A stretch of DNA of 64,000 bases, taken from Hahellaceae bacterium. GTDB taxonomy: Bacteria > Pseudomonadota > Gammaproteobacteria > Pseudomonadales > Oleiphilaceae. Within the stretch, counting starts at the first letter, position 1, and each line of letters begins with the position of its first letter. The notes below the pieces were generated by a model. The model was not told the DNA's origin. It was given only the letters and a program-made list of their open reading frames with translations, and ran no database searches. The position numbers were made by a program, and so were the translations under genes. Location of the stretch: positions 620,001-684,000 of the forward strand of contig JADJWY010000005.1 in assembly GCA_016716085.1 (NCBI GenBank), given 5' to 3'. Of the stretch, positions 8,618 to 18,264 are shown one piece after another.

Positions 8618-10423
8618 ATGGCATGGCAGGGATTCAAGGTCGTTGGTAAATTGGGTGAAGGCGGCATGGCGACCGTCTATAAAGGCATCCAGGAATCACT
8701 GCAGCGACCGGTCGCGATCAAGATCCTGGCCGCCAACCTGAAAGATCACCCCGAGGTTCTGGCCCGTTTTGAGTCTGAATCCCTGATTATTGCGCAGCTC
8801 AACCATCCGCACATTATCCATGTCATCGATAAAGGTGTGACGAGCAAAGGGCGGCCCTACTTCGTGATGGAGTTTGTCGAGGGGATGACCCTCGAAGAGG
8901 CTATTAATCTGGGTAAGCTCGACTGGCCTCGTAAGCTCGATATTTTGGTTCAAATATGCAAAGCCCTGGGCTATGCCCACAAAAATGGTGTGATCCACCG
9001 GGATATTAAGCCTGGTAATATCCTGATCGATAAAGAGTCTCAGGTCAGGGTGGTGGACTTTGGTATTGCCCACTTCTATGACACCGCAAAAGCGAAAGGC
9101 TTGCATGTTGAGGCGCGTCAGGTCATGGGCACCAATGCCTACATGGCTCCTGAGATCAGAGTCAGTGCTGAGGCGGCTTCGATTCAGAGCGACCTGTATG
9201 CGCTGGGTATCGTCATGTATGAGCTGTTTACTGGCGTGCAACCGCAGGGTGATATTCCGCCCCCTACGCAGTTTGAGCCGGATTTGCCAAGAGAACTGGT
9301 TACTCTGATTATGTCGTGCCTTGAGGAGGATCCGGCAGAAAGGCCGCGCACAGCGAACGATATTCGTAATGGGCTGCTTCATCTGCTGCGCGGGAGTCAT
9401 CTGTCGAAGGATCAAAAGGCGCGTGCGGAAAAAGAGCAGCCTGCTATGGAGGGCAAATTCGAACTGCTGGACGTACTCAAGGAAGATCAGTACAGCTCAG
9501 TTTATCTCTATGAAGATGCGGCCCGGAAAAAACTCATGGCCGTCAAAAAGCTTCCACCGGGTGTTCAGGGGCTCAAAGAGCAGAAATTATTAAGTCGCCT
9601 GAAGCATGATGGGATTGTCCAGATTCTGGGAGTTTCCGGTGGTGACGCACAAACCACCCTGATTACTGAATACCTTTCAGGGGGCAGTCTTGCCGAGCAG
9701 TTACTTGCACCCATAGACCCTGTTCGGGTCTTTGATTGGGGGCGACAGATCGCTGAGGCGCTGTCATTCGCACATCGTAACCGTGTATTTCATGGTAATT
9801 TACGTCCCAGCAATGTGCTGTTTGACGAATTTGGCTCTGTGAAGGTTTCTGACTTCGCTCTCAGACCTCATTACACGGGGGCTGGAGAGGAAAACTGGTA
9901 TTTGCATCCGGCCTTGCAGGGCGGGGCATTGGATCTGTTCTCTTTGGGGGCGATTTGCTACCACGCGCTGATCGGTAAAGAACCACAATTCCGCAGTGGC
10001 AAGTTGATGCGAAGTAAACTGTTCACTGAGCAGCATGCTCGTGTTCAGGAGGTTATTGGCCGGCTTTTGGATAGCAGTGAAGATCGGCGTTATCCCACCA
10101 CCGAAGTGGTTGTTGCGGAGTTCAGAGGGGTGCTCCGGCAGCTTGAAGATCAAAAAGATCTTGAGCGGAAGGAGGCGATTCAGCGTCAGGTAGCCTCTGT
10201 GATTCAGCGCGAGAATCCCCAGACCAGACATCCAATTCGCTGGAAGCGGTGGCTTGGTATCAGTGTGCTTCTGCTTGTGGCGACAGAAGAGTGGTTGTTA
10301 GGGTGGGGCTGGCAGCAGGTGCAACCTTTACTCAAACCCTATGTCGATCAGATGGCTGAGGAGGTTCAAAAGAATGAATCATACATCGAGTGGTCTGACA
10401 AAACGCGCCAGATTATCAAGTGA
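8618..10423 (+). CDS. Ser/Thr protein kinase fused to a pseudokinase, membrane-anchored
   Basis: 601 aa from the ATG at 8618, just after the phosphatase stop; an in-frame ATG at 8558 lies inside the phosphatase gene. The first domain is a complete Hanks-type kinase: Gly loop GEGGMA (13-18), Lys in VAIK, HRD (127-129) and DFG (147-149). A second kinase-fold domain (about 285-500) keeps the Lys (AVKK) but has HGN (392-394) for HRD and DFA (412-414) for DFG, so it lacks the catalytic Asp and should be inactive. A membrane helix follows (about 545-563), then a short periplasmic tail. The second domain probably regulates or recruits substrate. Confidence 0.92.
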   Translation: MAWQGFKVVGKLGEGGMATVYKGIQESLQRPVAIKILAANLKDHPEVLARFESESLIIAQLNHPHIIHVIDKGVTSKGRPYFVMEFVEGMTLEEAINLGKLDWPRKLDILVQICKALGYAHKNGVIHRDIKPGNILIDKESQVRVVDFGIAHFYDTAKAKGLHVEARQVMGTNAYMAPEIRVSAEAASIQSDLYALGIVMYELFTGVQPQGDIPPPTQFEPDLPRELVTLIMSCLEEDPAERPRTANDIRNGLLHLLRGSHLSKDQKARAEKEQPAMEGKFELLDVLKEDQYSSVYLYEDAARKKLMAVKKLPPGVQGLKEQKLLSRLKHDGIVQILGVSGGDAQTTLITEYLSGGSLAEQLLAPIDPVRVFDWGRQIAEALSFAHRNRVFHGNLRPSNVLFDEFGSVKVSDFALRPHYTGAGEENWYLHPALQGGALDLFSLGAICYHALIGKEPQFRSGKLMRSKLFTEQHARVQEVIGRLLDSSEDRRYPTTEVVVAEFRGVLRQLEDQKDLERKEAIQRQVASVIQRENPQTRHPIRWKRWLGISVLLLVATEEWLLGWGWQQVQPLLKPYVDQMAEEVQKNESYIEWSDKTRQIIK

Positions 10424-10435
10424 GTCTTGCTCATC

Positions 10436-12781
10436 ATGATTGTCTTTGAGCACGGTTCATCTGGGAGATTGCAGTCCCTTCCTCTTCGCTGCGCGCTGCT
10501 CGTGCTTTTCCTGCTTGCCGGATTCATCGGGTGGCAACTCTGTCAGCAGTTTAAGGCCTCGCTTCAACTTAAGTATCTGGAAAGTAAAAAACAGGAATTT
10601 AGCCTTTTTGTGGTTCGGGAAGCTCAGGAATTGGTGCACGCGATGGAGCGCATGGGGAACCGCTGGCTGAATTTGACGGGAAGTGAATATGAGCTCTGGC
10701 GGTTGGATGTTGAAGGCTACCGAAAGGACTATCCCTACATCAAACGCATCGCCTGGATTGACGATTATGGCCAGGTCCGGTGGATTGATCCGGTACCTGA
10801 ACCTGGCGAGCTGATGGCACGCGCTGACTTTTCGGACATCCCCCTGATTAACCGAATTCTCGATATCTCCCGCCAACGCCACGAAAGTCAAATGTCCGAA
10901 CGCTTTAGTTCGGTAAAACCGGGCGTTAGCCATATGTTAGTCGCAAGTCCACTTTTTGCGGGAGAGCAGTTTCATGGTTGGTTGGTTGCGCTGATTGACA
11001 ATAATGCATTTTTTAGTTTTTTGAAGTTGCCTTCGGAGTCCCAGGATCTGATCGTGCGCATTCTTCAATCGGATAGCGTTTCTTTGTACGGTGAAGCCTC
11101 CGTGCTCCCCTCGATGGGCGTCAGCAATATTCTCTCGGTCTATGGGCAGGAATGGGAGGTCTGGTTGTCACCCACTCCTGGTTTGGTCGATCGCCTCAAC
11201 CTCTGGCAAGTCAACGTCGTTTACGCCAGTTTTGTATTGCTCTTGATTTCTCTGATCGGTTTGGGCTGGTTTGCCATAATTCGTTCCGCCGATGCTCGAT
11301 TTCTGTCCTCGATGTTACTCACACAGGAAACTGTTCTTGACTCCTTGACAGACGGCCTGATCATCATTGATCGCAATGGGGTTGTGAGAAGTTTGAATCG
11401 CGCGGCCCGAGAGATGTTCGGCTATACCGACACAGAAATTATGGGCGTGAACTTCAAAATGTTGTTGGGGGAAAGCACTCGAAGCGAGCATGAGAACCTG
11501 ATGCGGCGACTGACGCTTATGGGGGCAAAATCCGGTGCAGAGTTGCGGATCAAGACCAACGGCTTACGAAAAGAGGCGCAGGAGTTTCCCTTGGAGTGGA
11601 CGTTTCGGACGCTGGTGCTTGAAGGTGAAGCACTTTACATCAGTATCGCCCGTGACCTGTCGGCTCAGACTGAAGCCAGGAAAGCACTGGAGAATGAGCG
11701 CTCCCGCTTGTTCCAGACCGAATCATTACTCAAATCTGCGATTCGCTCATCCAACGCGGGCTTTGCTATTCAACGACTTGATGGCCGTTTTACGGAGGTT
11801 AATGAAGCCTTTGCGGAACTGTTTGGCTACTCGCCAGAGGAAATGGTGTCGATGACCTTTGTTGAAATGTCGCCACCTGAAGAGGCGGACAATGAGCGGG
11901 CACTTGTAAATCGTCTGGCGAGGGGTGAAGTAAACAATATATCTGAGGAGCGACGTTATCTGCGCAAAGATGGCCGGCCTTGCTGGGTTCTCTTATCGGC
12001 TTCGCGTGTGCTGAACCAGGAGGGTGAGGCTGTATTCCTGGCTGCCCAGGTCGTCGATATTGACCAGGAAAAACGTTTGGCATTGGAGCTGGAGCTACGT
12101 GCACTGGAATTGGAGAGAAGTAACCAGGATCTTGATCGATTCGCCTATGTTGCGTCACATGATCTTAAAAGTCCCCTACGGGGTATTGCGCAGCTCGCAA
12201 ACTGGATAGAAGAAGACAGCTATGATCAGTTGAACGATGAAACACGCAGTCATTTGGCCAAAATGAAAAATCGGGTTGCCCGATTAGAAAAACTTCTGGA
12301 TGACCTCTTGGCCTATTCGCGTGCGGGTAAACGGGAGGAAACTGTGTCTCGGGTGGATGTGAAGGAACTTGCCCAATCAACGTTTGAATTGCTGGCTCCG
12401 CCACCGACAGCGAAACTGGTCATCGACAGTGTGTTGCCCAATTTCGAAACATCCTCGGCAGCGCTTCAGCTGGTGTTTCGTAATCTGCTTTCGAATGCAC
12501 TTAAACATTTCGAGGGCGATGCCTGCATCATCAGAGTCAGTGCTCAGGTAAAACGAGGCTACTACGAATTTTGTATTGATGATAATGGTCCTGGAATTCC
12601 TGTGCAGTTTCAGGAAAAGGTGTTTGAAATGTTCCAGACACTCAAGCCTCGTGATGAAGTGGAAGGCAGCGGTATGGGCCTTGCCTTGGTTAGAAAAGTA
12701 GTTCAACAGCAGGGCGGTCAGGTCTGGTTGGTATCGGACGGAAAAAAAGGTACGCAAGTCTATTTTACCTGGCCGCGCTAA
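10436..12781 (+). CDS. Membrane histidine kinase with two PAS domains
   Basis: 781 aa from the ATG at 10436; a TTG at 10427 in frame is also possible. Two membrane helices (about 15-38 and 260-285) bracket a periplasmic sensor region of CHASE-like size. Two cytoplasmic PAS domains follow (about 300-410 and 430-550), then HisKA with the phospho-accepting His575 (ASHDLKSPL) and an ATPase domain (N box LLSNALKHF, DDNGPGIP, GSGMGLALV). There is no receiver domain, so it needs a separate partner; the REC-GGDEF-EAL protein encoded 43 bases downstream is the obvious one. The sensed signal cannot be told. Confidence 0.9.
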   Translation: MIVFEHGSSGRLQSLPLRCALLVLFLLAGFIGWQLCQQFKASLQLKYLESKKQEFSLFVVREAQELVHAMERMGNRWLNLTGSEYELWRLDVEGYRKDYPYIKRIAWIDDYGQVRWIDPVPEPGELMARADFSDIPLINRILDISRQRHESQMSERFSSVKPGVSHMLVASPLFAGEQFHGWLVALIDNNAFFSFLKLPSESQDLIVRILQSDSVSLYGEASVLPSMGVSNILSVYGQEWEVWLSPTPGLVDRLNLWQVNVVYASFVLLLISLIGLGWFAIIRSADARFLSSMLLTQETVLDSLTDGLIIIDRNGVVRSLNRAAREMFGYTDTEIMGVNFKMLLGESTRSEHENLMRRLTLMGAKSGAELRIKTNGLRKEAQEFPLEWTFRTLVLEGEALYISIARDLSAQTEARKALENERSRLFQTESLLKSAIRSSNAGFAIQRLDGRFTEVNEAFAELFGYSPEEMVSMTFVEMSPPEEADNERALVNRLARGEVNNISEERRYLRKDGRPCWVLLSASRVLNQEGEAVFLAAQVVDIDQEKRLALELELRALELERSNQDLDRFAYVASHDLKSPLRGIAQLANWIEEDSYDQLNDETRSHLAKMKNRVARLEKLLDDLLAYSRAGKREETVSRVDVKELAQSTFELLAPPPTAKLVIDSVLPNFETSSAALQLVFRNLLSNALKHFEGDACIIRVSAQVKRGYYEFCIDDNGPGIPVQFQEKVFEMFQTLKPRDEVEGSGMGLALVRKVVQQQGGQVWLVSDGKKGTQVYFTWPR

Positions 12782-12823
12782 CCGTCTAATCTATATGGAA
12801 AAATAAAAGTAGGGAGAGCACAC

Positions 12824-14533
12824 ATGGCGCTCAGGGTATTGATCGTCGATGATGATGACATTGATCGTCAGTCCATCGCCCGAATTTTAAAGAAAGCGAA
12901 TGCGGCAACGGATATCACCGCTGTATCGACAGTCGATGAGGCCATAGACTGTCTTCAGTCATCGAGTTTTGATGTGGTATTGCTGGACTATCGTATGCCT
13001 GGCAGGGATGGCATCGAACTATTGCATTACCTGAATGACCGACGCATTCATGGTGGTGTCGCCATCATCGTTCTCAGTACCAGTTCCGAAGAGGCATTAG
13101 CACTTTCCTGTCTGGAGGCCGGAGCAGAGGATTTCATCTGCAAGTCTGAGTTGTCGCAAGAGCGTATCAACCGTGCAATCATTCACGCGACCACCCGTTT
13201 CAAATTAGAAAAGCAGCTATGGGAAAGTTTTAATCGGGTTAAGGAACTGGCAGAGCGCGATACATTGACCGGTTTAGCTAATCGTTATCTATTCGAGCAA
13301 ACGTTACGCCTGGCAATCACGAATAACCGGCATAAAGGGCGTCTCGTTGCGCTGATTTTATTCGACCTGGATCATTTTAAATGGGTTAACGACAGTTATG
13401 GGCATGACGTAGGCGATCAGCTTTTGAAGCGCGTCGTTCAGCGTGTCACCTCATGCCTTCGAGGTAACGAAATGTTTGCCCGGCTTGGGGGCGATGAGTT
13501 TGCAATCATGGTGATGAATCTTGATCGTGCGCAGCAGGCACACAGCATCTCCGAACGCATCATTCGAGTGTTGCATAAACCCTTTACGATTGAGGAAATT
13601 GAAGTCAGTGCCTCGCCCAGCATCGGTGTTGCACTGCACCCTGACAATGGCGAATCAGCTGAAGAGCTTTTTAAAAAAGCTGATATCGCGATGTATCGTT
13701 CCAAACGTAATGGACGTAACCAGATATCCTTTTTTTCTAACGAGATGCAAAATGAAGTGCTTCGTCGTGTGACACTTGAGCAAGATCTACGTAATGCACT
13801 GATAAGAAACGAGTTTGAGTTATATTTTCAACCGGTGATACAGCCTGTGAATGGGCATATATGCGGAGCAGAAGCGTTGATTCGCTGGCACCATCCCACT
13901 AAAGGCATGGTACTTCCAGACCAATTTATGGATGTTGCTGAAGAAACCGGGGTGATCGTCGAGCTAGGTCATTGGGTGTTGGATAACGGCTGCCGGCAAT
14001 TGCACCGCTGGCGCACAGGCCAGCGAGTAGCCAATGATTTTTGCCTGGCAATTAATGTGTCGCCCAGGCAGCTCAAAGATACCCAACTACTGAGTTTGCT
14101 TGAATCGGAATTACTGGAATTGGGTATTGAGCCCTCCAATATTGAATTTGAATTGACGGAATCAGCCCTGATTGACGACACCGAGAGTGTTGTGCCGGTG
14201 CTAGAGTCGATACATCAAAAGGGTGTGAGAATTGCGTTGGACGATTTCGGCACGGGTTACTCTTCCGTTTCCCACTTGAGACTGTTTCCAATTCACACCG
14301 TTAAGATCGATCGCAGTGTGATTCCAGATGAACAGTCGCCTCAACGGAGTTACGCGTTGTTGAAAGGATTGGTGAGTATGCTCCAATCAATGGAGCTGGA
14401 CATTGTTGCAGAAGGAATAGAGCTGGATACACAATCGGAATTATGTCGCAAATTGGGCATCAACCGCGCCCAGGGGTTTGCCTATAGCAAACCCCTGCCA
14501 GCGTGTGAGTTTGAGGAAGCTTATCTGGCTTGA
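12824..14533 (+). CDS. Response regulator REC-GGDEF-EAL (cyclic-di-GMP enzyme)
   Basis: 569 aa. Receiver domain (1-125) with acidic pocket DDDD and phospho-acceptor Asp55. GGDEF domain with an intact GGDEF (222-226), though the inhibitory site reads RGNE instead of RxxD. EAL domain with EAL (350-352), INVSP, ELTES, DDFGTG, VKID and AEGIE, so all residues needed for cyclic-di-GMP hydrolysis appear present. Both activities are therefore possible. The preceding histidine kinase probably phosphorylates it. AGGGAGAG lies before the start. Cyclic-di-GMP commonly controls pili and attachment, fitting the neighbouring pilus locus. Confidence 0.93.
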   Translation: MALRVLIVDDDDIDRQSIARILKKANAATDITAVSTVDEAIDCLQSSSFDVVLLDYRMPGRDGIELLHYLNDRRIHGGVAIIVLSTSSEEALALSCLEAGAEDFICKSELSQERINRAIIHATTRFKLEKQLWESFNRVKELAERDTLTGLANRYLFEQTLRLAITNNRHKGRLVALILFDLDHFKWVNDSYGHDVGDQLLKRVVQRVTSCLRGNEMFARLGGDEFAIMVMNLDRAQQAHSISERIIRVLHKPFTIEEIEVSASPSIGVALHPDNGESAEELFKKADIAMYRSKRNGRNQISFFSNEMQNEVLRRVTLEQDLRNALIRNEFELYFQPVIQPVNGHICGAEALIRWHHPTKGMVLPDQFMDVAEETGVIVELGHWVLDNGCRQLHRWRTGQRVANDFCLAINVSPRQLKDTQLLSLLESELLELGIEPSNIEFELTESALIDDTESVVPVLESIHQKGVRIALDDFGTGYSSVSHLRLFPIHTVKIDRSVIPDEQSPQRSYALLKGLVSMLQSMELDIVAEGIELDTQSELCRKLGINRAQGFAYSKPLPACEFEEAYLA

Positions 14534-14552
14534 TTCGGGTATCTGATCAACG

Positions 14553-15041
14553 TCACTTTTTGAGGTTGTCGGCCCAAAACGCCATTTCTGCGAGCAGGGC
14601 TTCTTTGGATTTACCCGCGGTAAACTCAGCCAGTTTTTTTCCAACCAAGGGAACACGACTGTCGGCTTCCAATTCGACGAGCTGGAGCGTTTCATTGCCC
14701 GCCGCTTTCAGCGAAAAGCGTCCGCTGATAGTTACTGGAATACCCACCAGGTTTACCGAGAAGGTACCGGAATAACCGGCCTCTGGGGACCCTTTCCACT
14801 CTTCTTTCTGCTCGGTTGTATTCCATTCAGCGATGAACTTCTTAAGCATGGCCGGGGCTTCTGCCGGCACTTCCCGAACAATATGAGCGACAATATGAGA
14901 GGGGGAACTTTCAAAGGATTTGATCTGGACGTTGCGAGACCCCAGGAAACGTAGCTTTTCCTCAAGTCGGGCACGATCACCAAAGGCGGCAAACACTTTA
15001 TCAATCGGTTGAGAAAACCGCTGCTCCACCTGCACTTTCAT
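14553..15041 (-). CDS. DUF2505 (START-like fold) protein
   Basis: 162 aa, soluble. The N-terminus MKVQVEQRFSQPIDKVFAAF and the body fit the DUF2505 family, a member of the START/SRPBCC fold that usually binds hydrophobic ligands. No catalytic residues can be named. It lies just downstream of the RNase II gene on the same strand (33-base gap) and converges on the GGDEF-EAL gene with 19 bases between stops. Function unknown. Confidence 0.8.
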   Translation of the reverse strand: MKVQVEQRFSQPIDKVFAAFGDRARLEEKLRFLGSRNVQIKSFESSPSHIVAHIVREVPAEAPAMLKKFIAEWNTTEQKEEWKGSPEAGYSGTFSVNLVGIPVTISGRFSLKAAGNETLQLVELEADSRVPLVGKKLAEFTAGKSKEALLAEMAFWADNLKK

Positions 15042-15074
15042 AATTGCTCCTGGTTGTTTCTTACTGTTGTGGGG

Positions 15075-17006
15075 TTACGGGGTAAACAAAGAAAATAGCA
15101 CCTGACGGTTGGCCAGGTCTGTTTCCTGAATCACAACCTCGACGCTCTGCTCGAGACGGAACTGGCGTTCCGGGCCGATGTGCTGGAAGTAAGTACCATC
15201 GAAACGGAACTTTTCCGTTTCCTGTGCCAGATTGACGTAGCCCTCAATGCCATGGGTATCCGTTTTGAGTACAAAGCCAGAACCATTCGTTTGTACGATG
15301 TGTCCAATAAAGGACTGGCCTTTCAGGGTTTCGGCAAACCGAATTTTAAGCCAACTCTCGGCATCATTCATGGCTTGACGTCCTACTCGTAAACGCTCCT
15401 GTAACTGCAGTAGAGCCTCGTTTGATAGCCAATTGGTTTTCTGGCCTGCCAGAATGGCTTTGATATTGCGGTGTACGATCAAATCCACATAGCGCCGTAT
15501 CGGCGAGGTAAAGGTCGTGTAAGCGGCCAGTCCCATACCGAAGTGGGGCCGGGGTGTTTCTGCCAGGGCACTACGGTTTAGCAGTCGGGTTGCAATTGCG
15601 CGCAGCGGTAGCTCGCCGGTTTGGTTTTCCAGAAATCTCATCAGTGCTTTAAAGCCTTCAAGTGCTTCAATGGACTGAGTGTCTACCTCTGGATACTGTT
15701 CTTTCAGAATGGTACGAATCTGCTCGAGACGATCCGGGCGGAAGCCCAGATGAGTGCTATAAAGACCTGTTGGAGCGTTTTTTACCATAAAGTCGGCCGC
15801 ACAACGGTTGGCCGCAATCATGGTTTCTTCTACGATCCGATGGGCGGGCGTCGAGGCTTGAAGCACGATTGAGGTGACTTGACCTTGATCATCAAACACA
15901 AATCGGTAATCAGGACGATCAGGTGATACCAGTGCTTCTTCCTGCCGATTTCGATAAAGCGCGCTTGCGCAGGCCTGTAATGTGAGCAGGTTTTGTTGCA
16001 ACGACTGAGCGGACTCTGCCGACTCTGCCAGTAAATCCGACGCACTCTCATAGGTCAGACGTTGTTTGACGGTAATACCTGCCTCCAGGATTTCGCTTGA
16101 GAGAACGGCTCCTTGTGCAGAAACCTGCATGCGAACGAGCAACGCCAAGCGAGGCTTGTTCGCAATCAGCGAGGCAAAGTTGGTTGCAATATTATCGGGC
16201 AGCATCCCGATTGTTCGATCTGGAAAATACAGCGATTGGCCACGCGTGAGCGCCTGGCTTTCCAGGGCGTCTGATGCCGGAAAAAAAGCAGAAGGGTCTG
16301 CAATTGCAACGGTCAGTGTCCAGCCGTTGTCGTTGGCCTCACAGAACAGTGCATCGTCAATATCCAGCGTGGATTCCGCATCGATGGTTATGAAATCGAC
16401 CTCATGGAAACCGGGGCGCCTGGCGAGCATTTCATCAAGCGTCGTCTGCAGCTGTTGGCGATCCGGCCCTCCCTTGGTTTTCGGATTAATGTGGTGCTTG
16501 TGCAATGCGTAATCCGTTTGAATACCAGGCTTGTCTGGCTTGCCCAGGAGCTGGCAGATTTCAACCTGCGCCTTGCCATCTTTGAACGGGTGCTGGCTAA
16601 GCTTGCCTACGACCAACAGTCCTTCCGTCAGATTCTTGCGCTGCTTGGGGGGGATAAAGAGCCAGCGCTGATTGCTTCCAAAATCGGCATTGATAAACCA
16701 GGCCGGTCCTTTATTAACCACCGAGCCCACCATCTGCTTGATGTCTGAGCGAAGCAATTCGATGAGATCACCGATCAGGCGTCCTTTTTCATCTTCCCTG
16801 ACTTCAATCAGGATGCGGTCGCCGGGTAAAAGACGCAGCATTTGGTCTGGATTGAGGTAAACATCTCGGCCATCATCGAGCTGGCAGAACCCAAAACGAC
16901 CGGGCGTAGCACGAACGGTGCCTTCAAAGCGATTGTTGGCCAGTCTGAGATCTTGCTTGAATTGCTTGAGCTGGCTGAGTGTATCGGAATTCAACATGGG
17001 GGACAT
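15075..17006 (-). CDS. rnb: Exoribonuclease II (RNB family)
   Basis: 643 aa, almost the length of E. coli RNase II (644). It degrades single-stranded RNA 3' to 5'. Cold-shock-like domains occupy about residues 20-170, the RNB catalytic domain about 190-530 with the Asp cluster DAESTLDIDDAL, and a C-terminal S1 domain runs from about 560 to 640. SPIRRYVDLIVHR is the conserved RNB signature. The start is the first ATG (17006); a second in-frame ATG is 3 codons on. RNase R can be excluded by the short length and missing basic tail. Confidence 0.93.
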   Translation of the reverse strand: MSPMLNSDTLSQLKQFKQDLRLANNRFEGTVRATPGRFGFCQLDDGRDVYLNPDQMLRLLPGDRILIEVREDEKGRLIGDLIELLRSDIKQMVGSVVNKGPAWFINADFGSNQRWLFIPPKQRKNLTEGLLVVGKLSQHPFKDGKAQVEICQLLGKPDKPGIQTDYALHKHHINPKTKGGPDRQQLQTTLDEMLARRPGFHEVDFITIDAESTLDIDDALFCEANDNGWTLTVAIADPSAFFPASDALESQALTRGQSLYFPDRTIGMLPDNIATNFASLIANKPRLALLVRMQVSAQGAVLSSEILEAGITVKQRLTYESASDLLAESAESAQSLQQNLLTLQACASALYRNRQEEALVSPDRPDYRFVFDDQGQVTSIVLQASTPAHRIVEETMIAANRCAADFMVKNAPTGLYSTHLGFRPDRLEQIRTILKEQYPEVDTQSIEALEGFKALMRFLENQTGELPLRAIATRLLNRSALAETPRPHFGMGLAAYTTFTSPIRRYVDLIVHRNIKAILAGQKTNWLSNEALLQLQERLRVGRQAMNDAESWLKIRFAETLKGQSFIGHIVQTNGSGFVLKTDTHGIEGYVNLAQETEKFRFDGTYFQHIGPERQFRLEQSVEVVIQETDLANRQVLFSLFTP

Positions 17007-17255
17007 TTAATCGTGGGAGAGACAAAGAGGCAACATGATACCCTGAAAGTAAACGGCAACCAACAGAATTGACCCCAGGTTGCGCCATTCTGTTCGTTTG
17101 TGATCGTATTTGATCGTTTATTTTCGCCAAAGTGTGCGTTGTGCTGCATTTCTGCCGTCAAGTTTCGGGTAATATGCTTTCGCTAATTACTTCAAAAAAC
17201 ATCATCATTTAGTTTCATTTGTCCAGAAAAAGGTAAAGATAGGGAGGCTTTTAAC

Positions 17256-18260
17256 ATGGTCAAGAGGATGCCACGACTGTTAGCGGGTGCCTTGGTGGGT
17301 GCGCTGGCGGTTTCTGCCCAAGCAGCTGAAAAACGTAAATTCTGTGTATTCGACCCGTTAGGGGCCACGGGGCCTGTCTTTGCTGAGACCAAGTCCAGCA
17401 AGGTTAAAGCGCTCGGTTGGGGTTACGACCTCGAGATGACGGCTTACACGGACGAGAAAATTGCATCAGATGACTTCAAGGCCGGTCAATGTGATGCCGT
17501 GCTGCTGACAGATGTGCGCGCACGTGAATACAACAAGTTCACTGCCACCTTGGTTGCTCTGGGAGCCATGCCTTCTTACGATCAATTGAGAACCGTACTG
17601 ACGACGCTTTCAACGCCGAAGGCAGCGCCCCTGATGTCAGAAGGGAACTATGAGGTTGTCGGTATCGCTCCCGCTGGGGCGATCTACGTATTCACCCGTG
17701 ACCGTTCAATTGATCGGGTAGAGCGAATCCAAGGTCGTAAAGTTGCCACACTTGACTACGATCCGGCTGCAGTCGTGATGGTTCGTAAGGTAGGTGCCTC
17801 AGTCGTGAGCGCGACGACCTCGAGCTTTGCCGGTAAGTTCAATAACGGCAGTGTCGATGTCGCCTATGCCCCCGCGGTTGCGTACACCCCGCTGGAGCTT
17901 TACAAAGGCGTTGAGCCGAATGGCGGCATTTTCCAATACAACTTTGCGCAAATGACCTTCCAGACCATCGTGCACAAAGACAAGTTCACACCTGAGTTTG
18001 CTCAGAATATGCGTGAATTTTATCAAAGCCGGTTCGAAGACTTCATGGGTATTATCAGCAAGGCTGAAGCGGATATTCCTGAAAAAGTCTGGGTTCGTCC
18101 GACTAAAGAAGATGCGCAAGGCTTTGACAACATGCTGAAAGATGTTCGCATTGCACTGCGTGAAGACGGTATCTATGACAAGAAAGCTCTGAAACTCATG
18201 CTTCAGGTGCGCTGCAAAGCCGATCCGACCAAGGCGGAATGTACGGATGGCCGTGAGTAA
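17256..18260 (+). CDS. AdeT1/2-like periplasmic solute-binding protein
   Basis: 334 aa with a signal peptide ending at AQA-AEK (about residue 24). The mature part (KFCVFDPLGATGP..., DDFKAGQCDAVLLTDVRAREYNKF, KFNNGSVDVAYAPAVAYTPLEL) matches the AdeT family. These proteins were first named as aminoglycoside efflux components in Acinetobacter but resemble TRAP-type binding proteins. No transporter gene is adjacent, so the ligand and partner are unknown. GGGAGG lies at good spacing before the ATG. The 249-base gap upstream holds two TGATCGT repeats 10 bases apart near 17100, meaning unclear. Confidence 0.85.
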   Translation: MVKRMPRLLAGALVGALAVSAQAAEKRKFCVFDPLGATGPVFAETKSSKVKALGWGYDLEMTAYTDEKIASDDFKAGQCDAVLLTDVRAREYNKFTATLVALGAMPSYDQLRTVLTTLSTPKAAPLMSEGNYEVVGIAPAGAIYVFTRDRSIDRVERIQGRKVATLDYDPAAVVMVRKVGASVVSATTSSFAGKFNNGSVDVAYAPAVAYTPLELYKGVEPNGGIFQYNFAQMTFQTIVHKDKFTPEFAQNMREFYQSRFEDFMGIISKAEADIPEKVWVRPTKEDAQGFDNMLKDVRIALREDGIYDKKALKLMLQVRCKADPTKAECTDGRE

Positions 18261-18264
18261 AAAC

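Noticed and set aside
6725..10423. Type VI secretion locus suggested by FHA, PP2C and Ser/Thr kinase
   Set aside because: No Tss structural gene is present; the adjacent structural genes are of Tad type.
17095..17125. CRP-like site before the AdeT-like gene (TGTGATCG...TGATCGT)
   Set aside because: Only one half matches TGTGA; the other half lacks TCACA. It is better seen as two TGATCGT repeats of unknown meaning.
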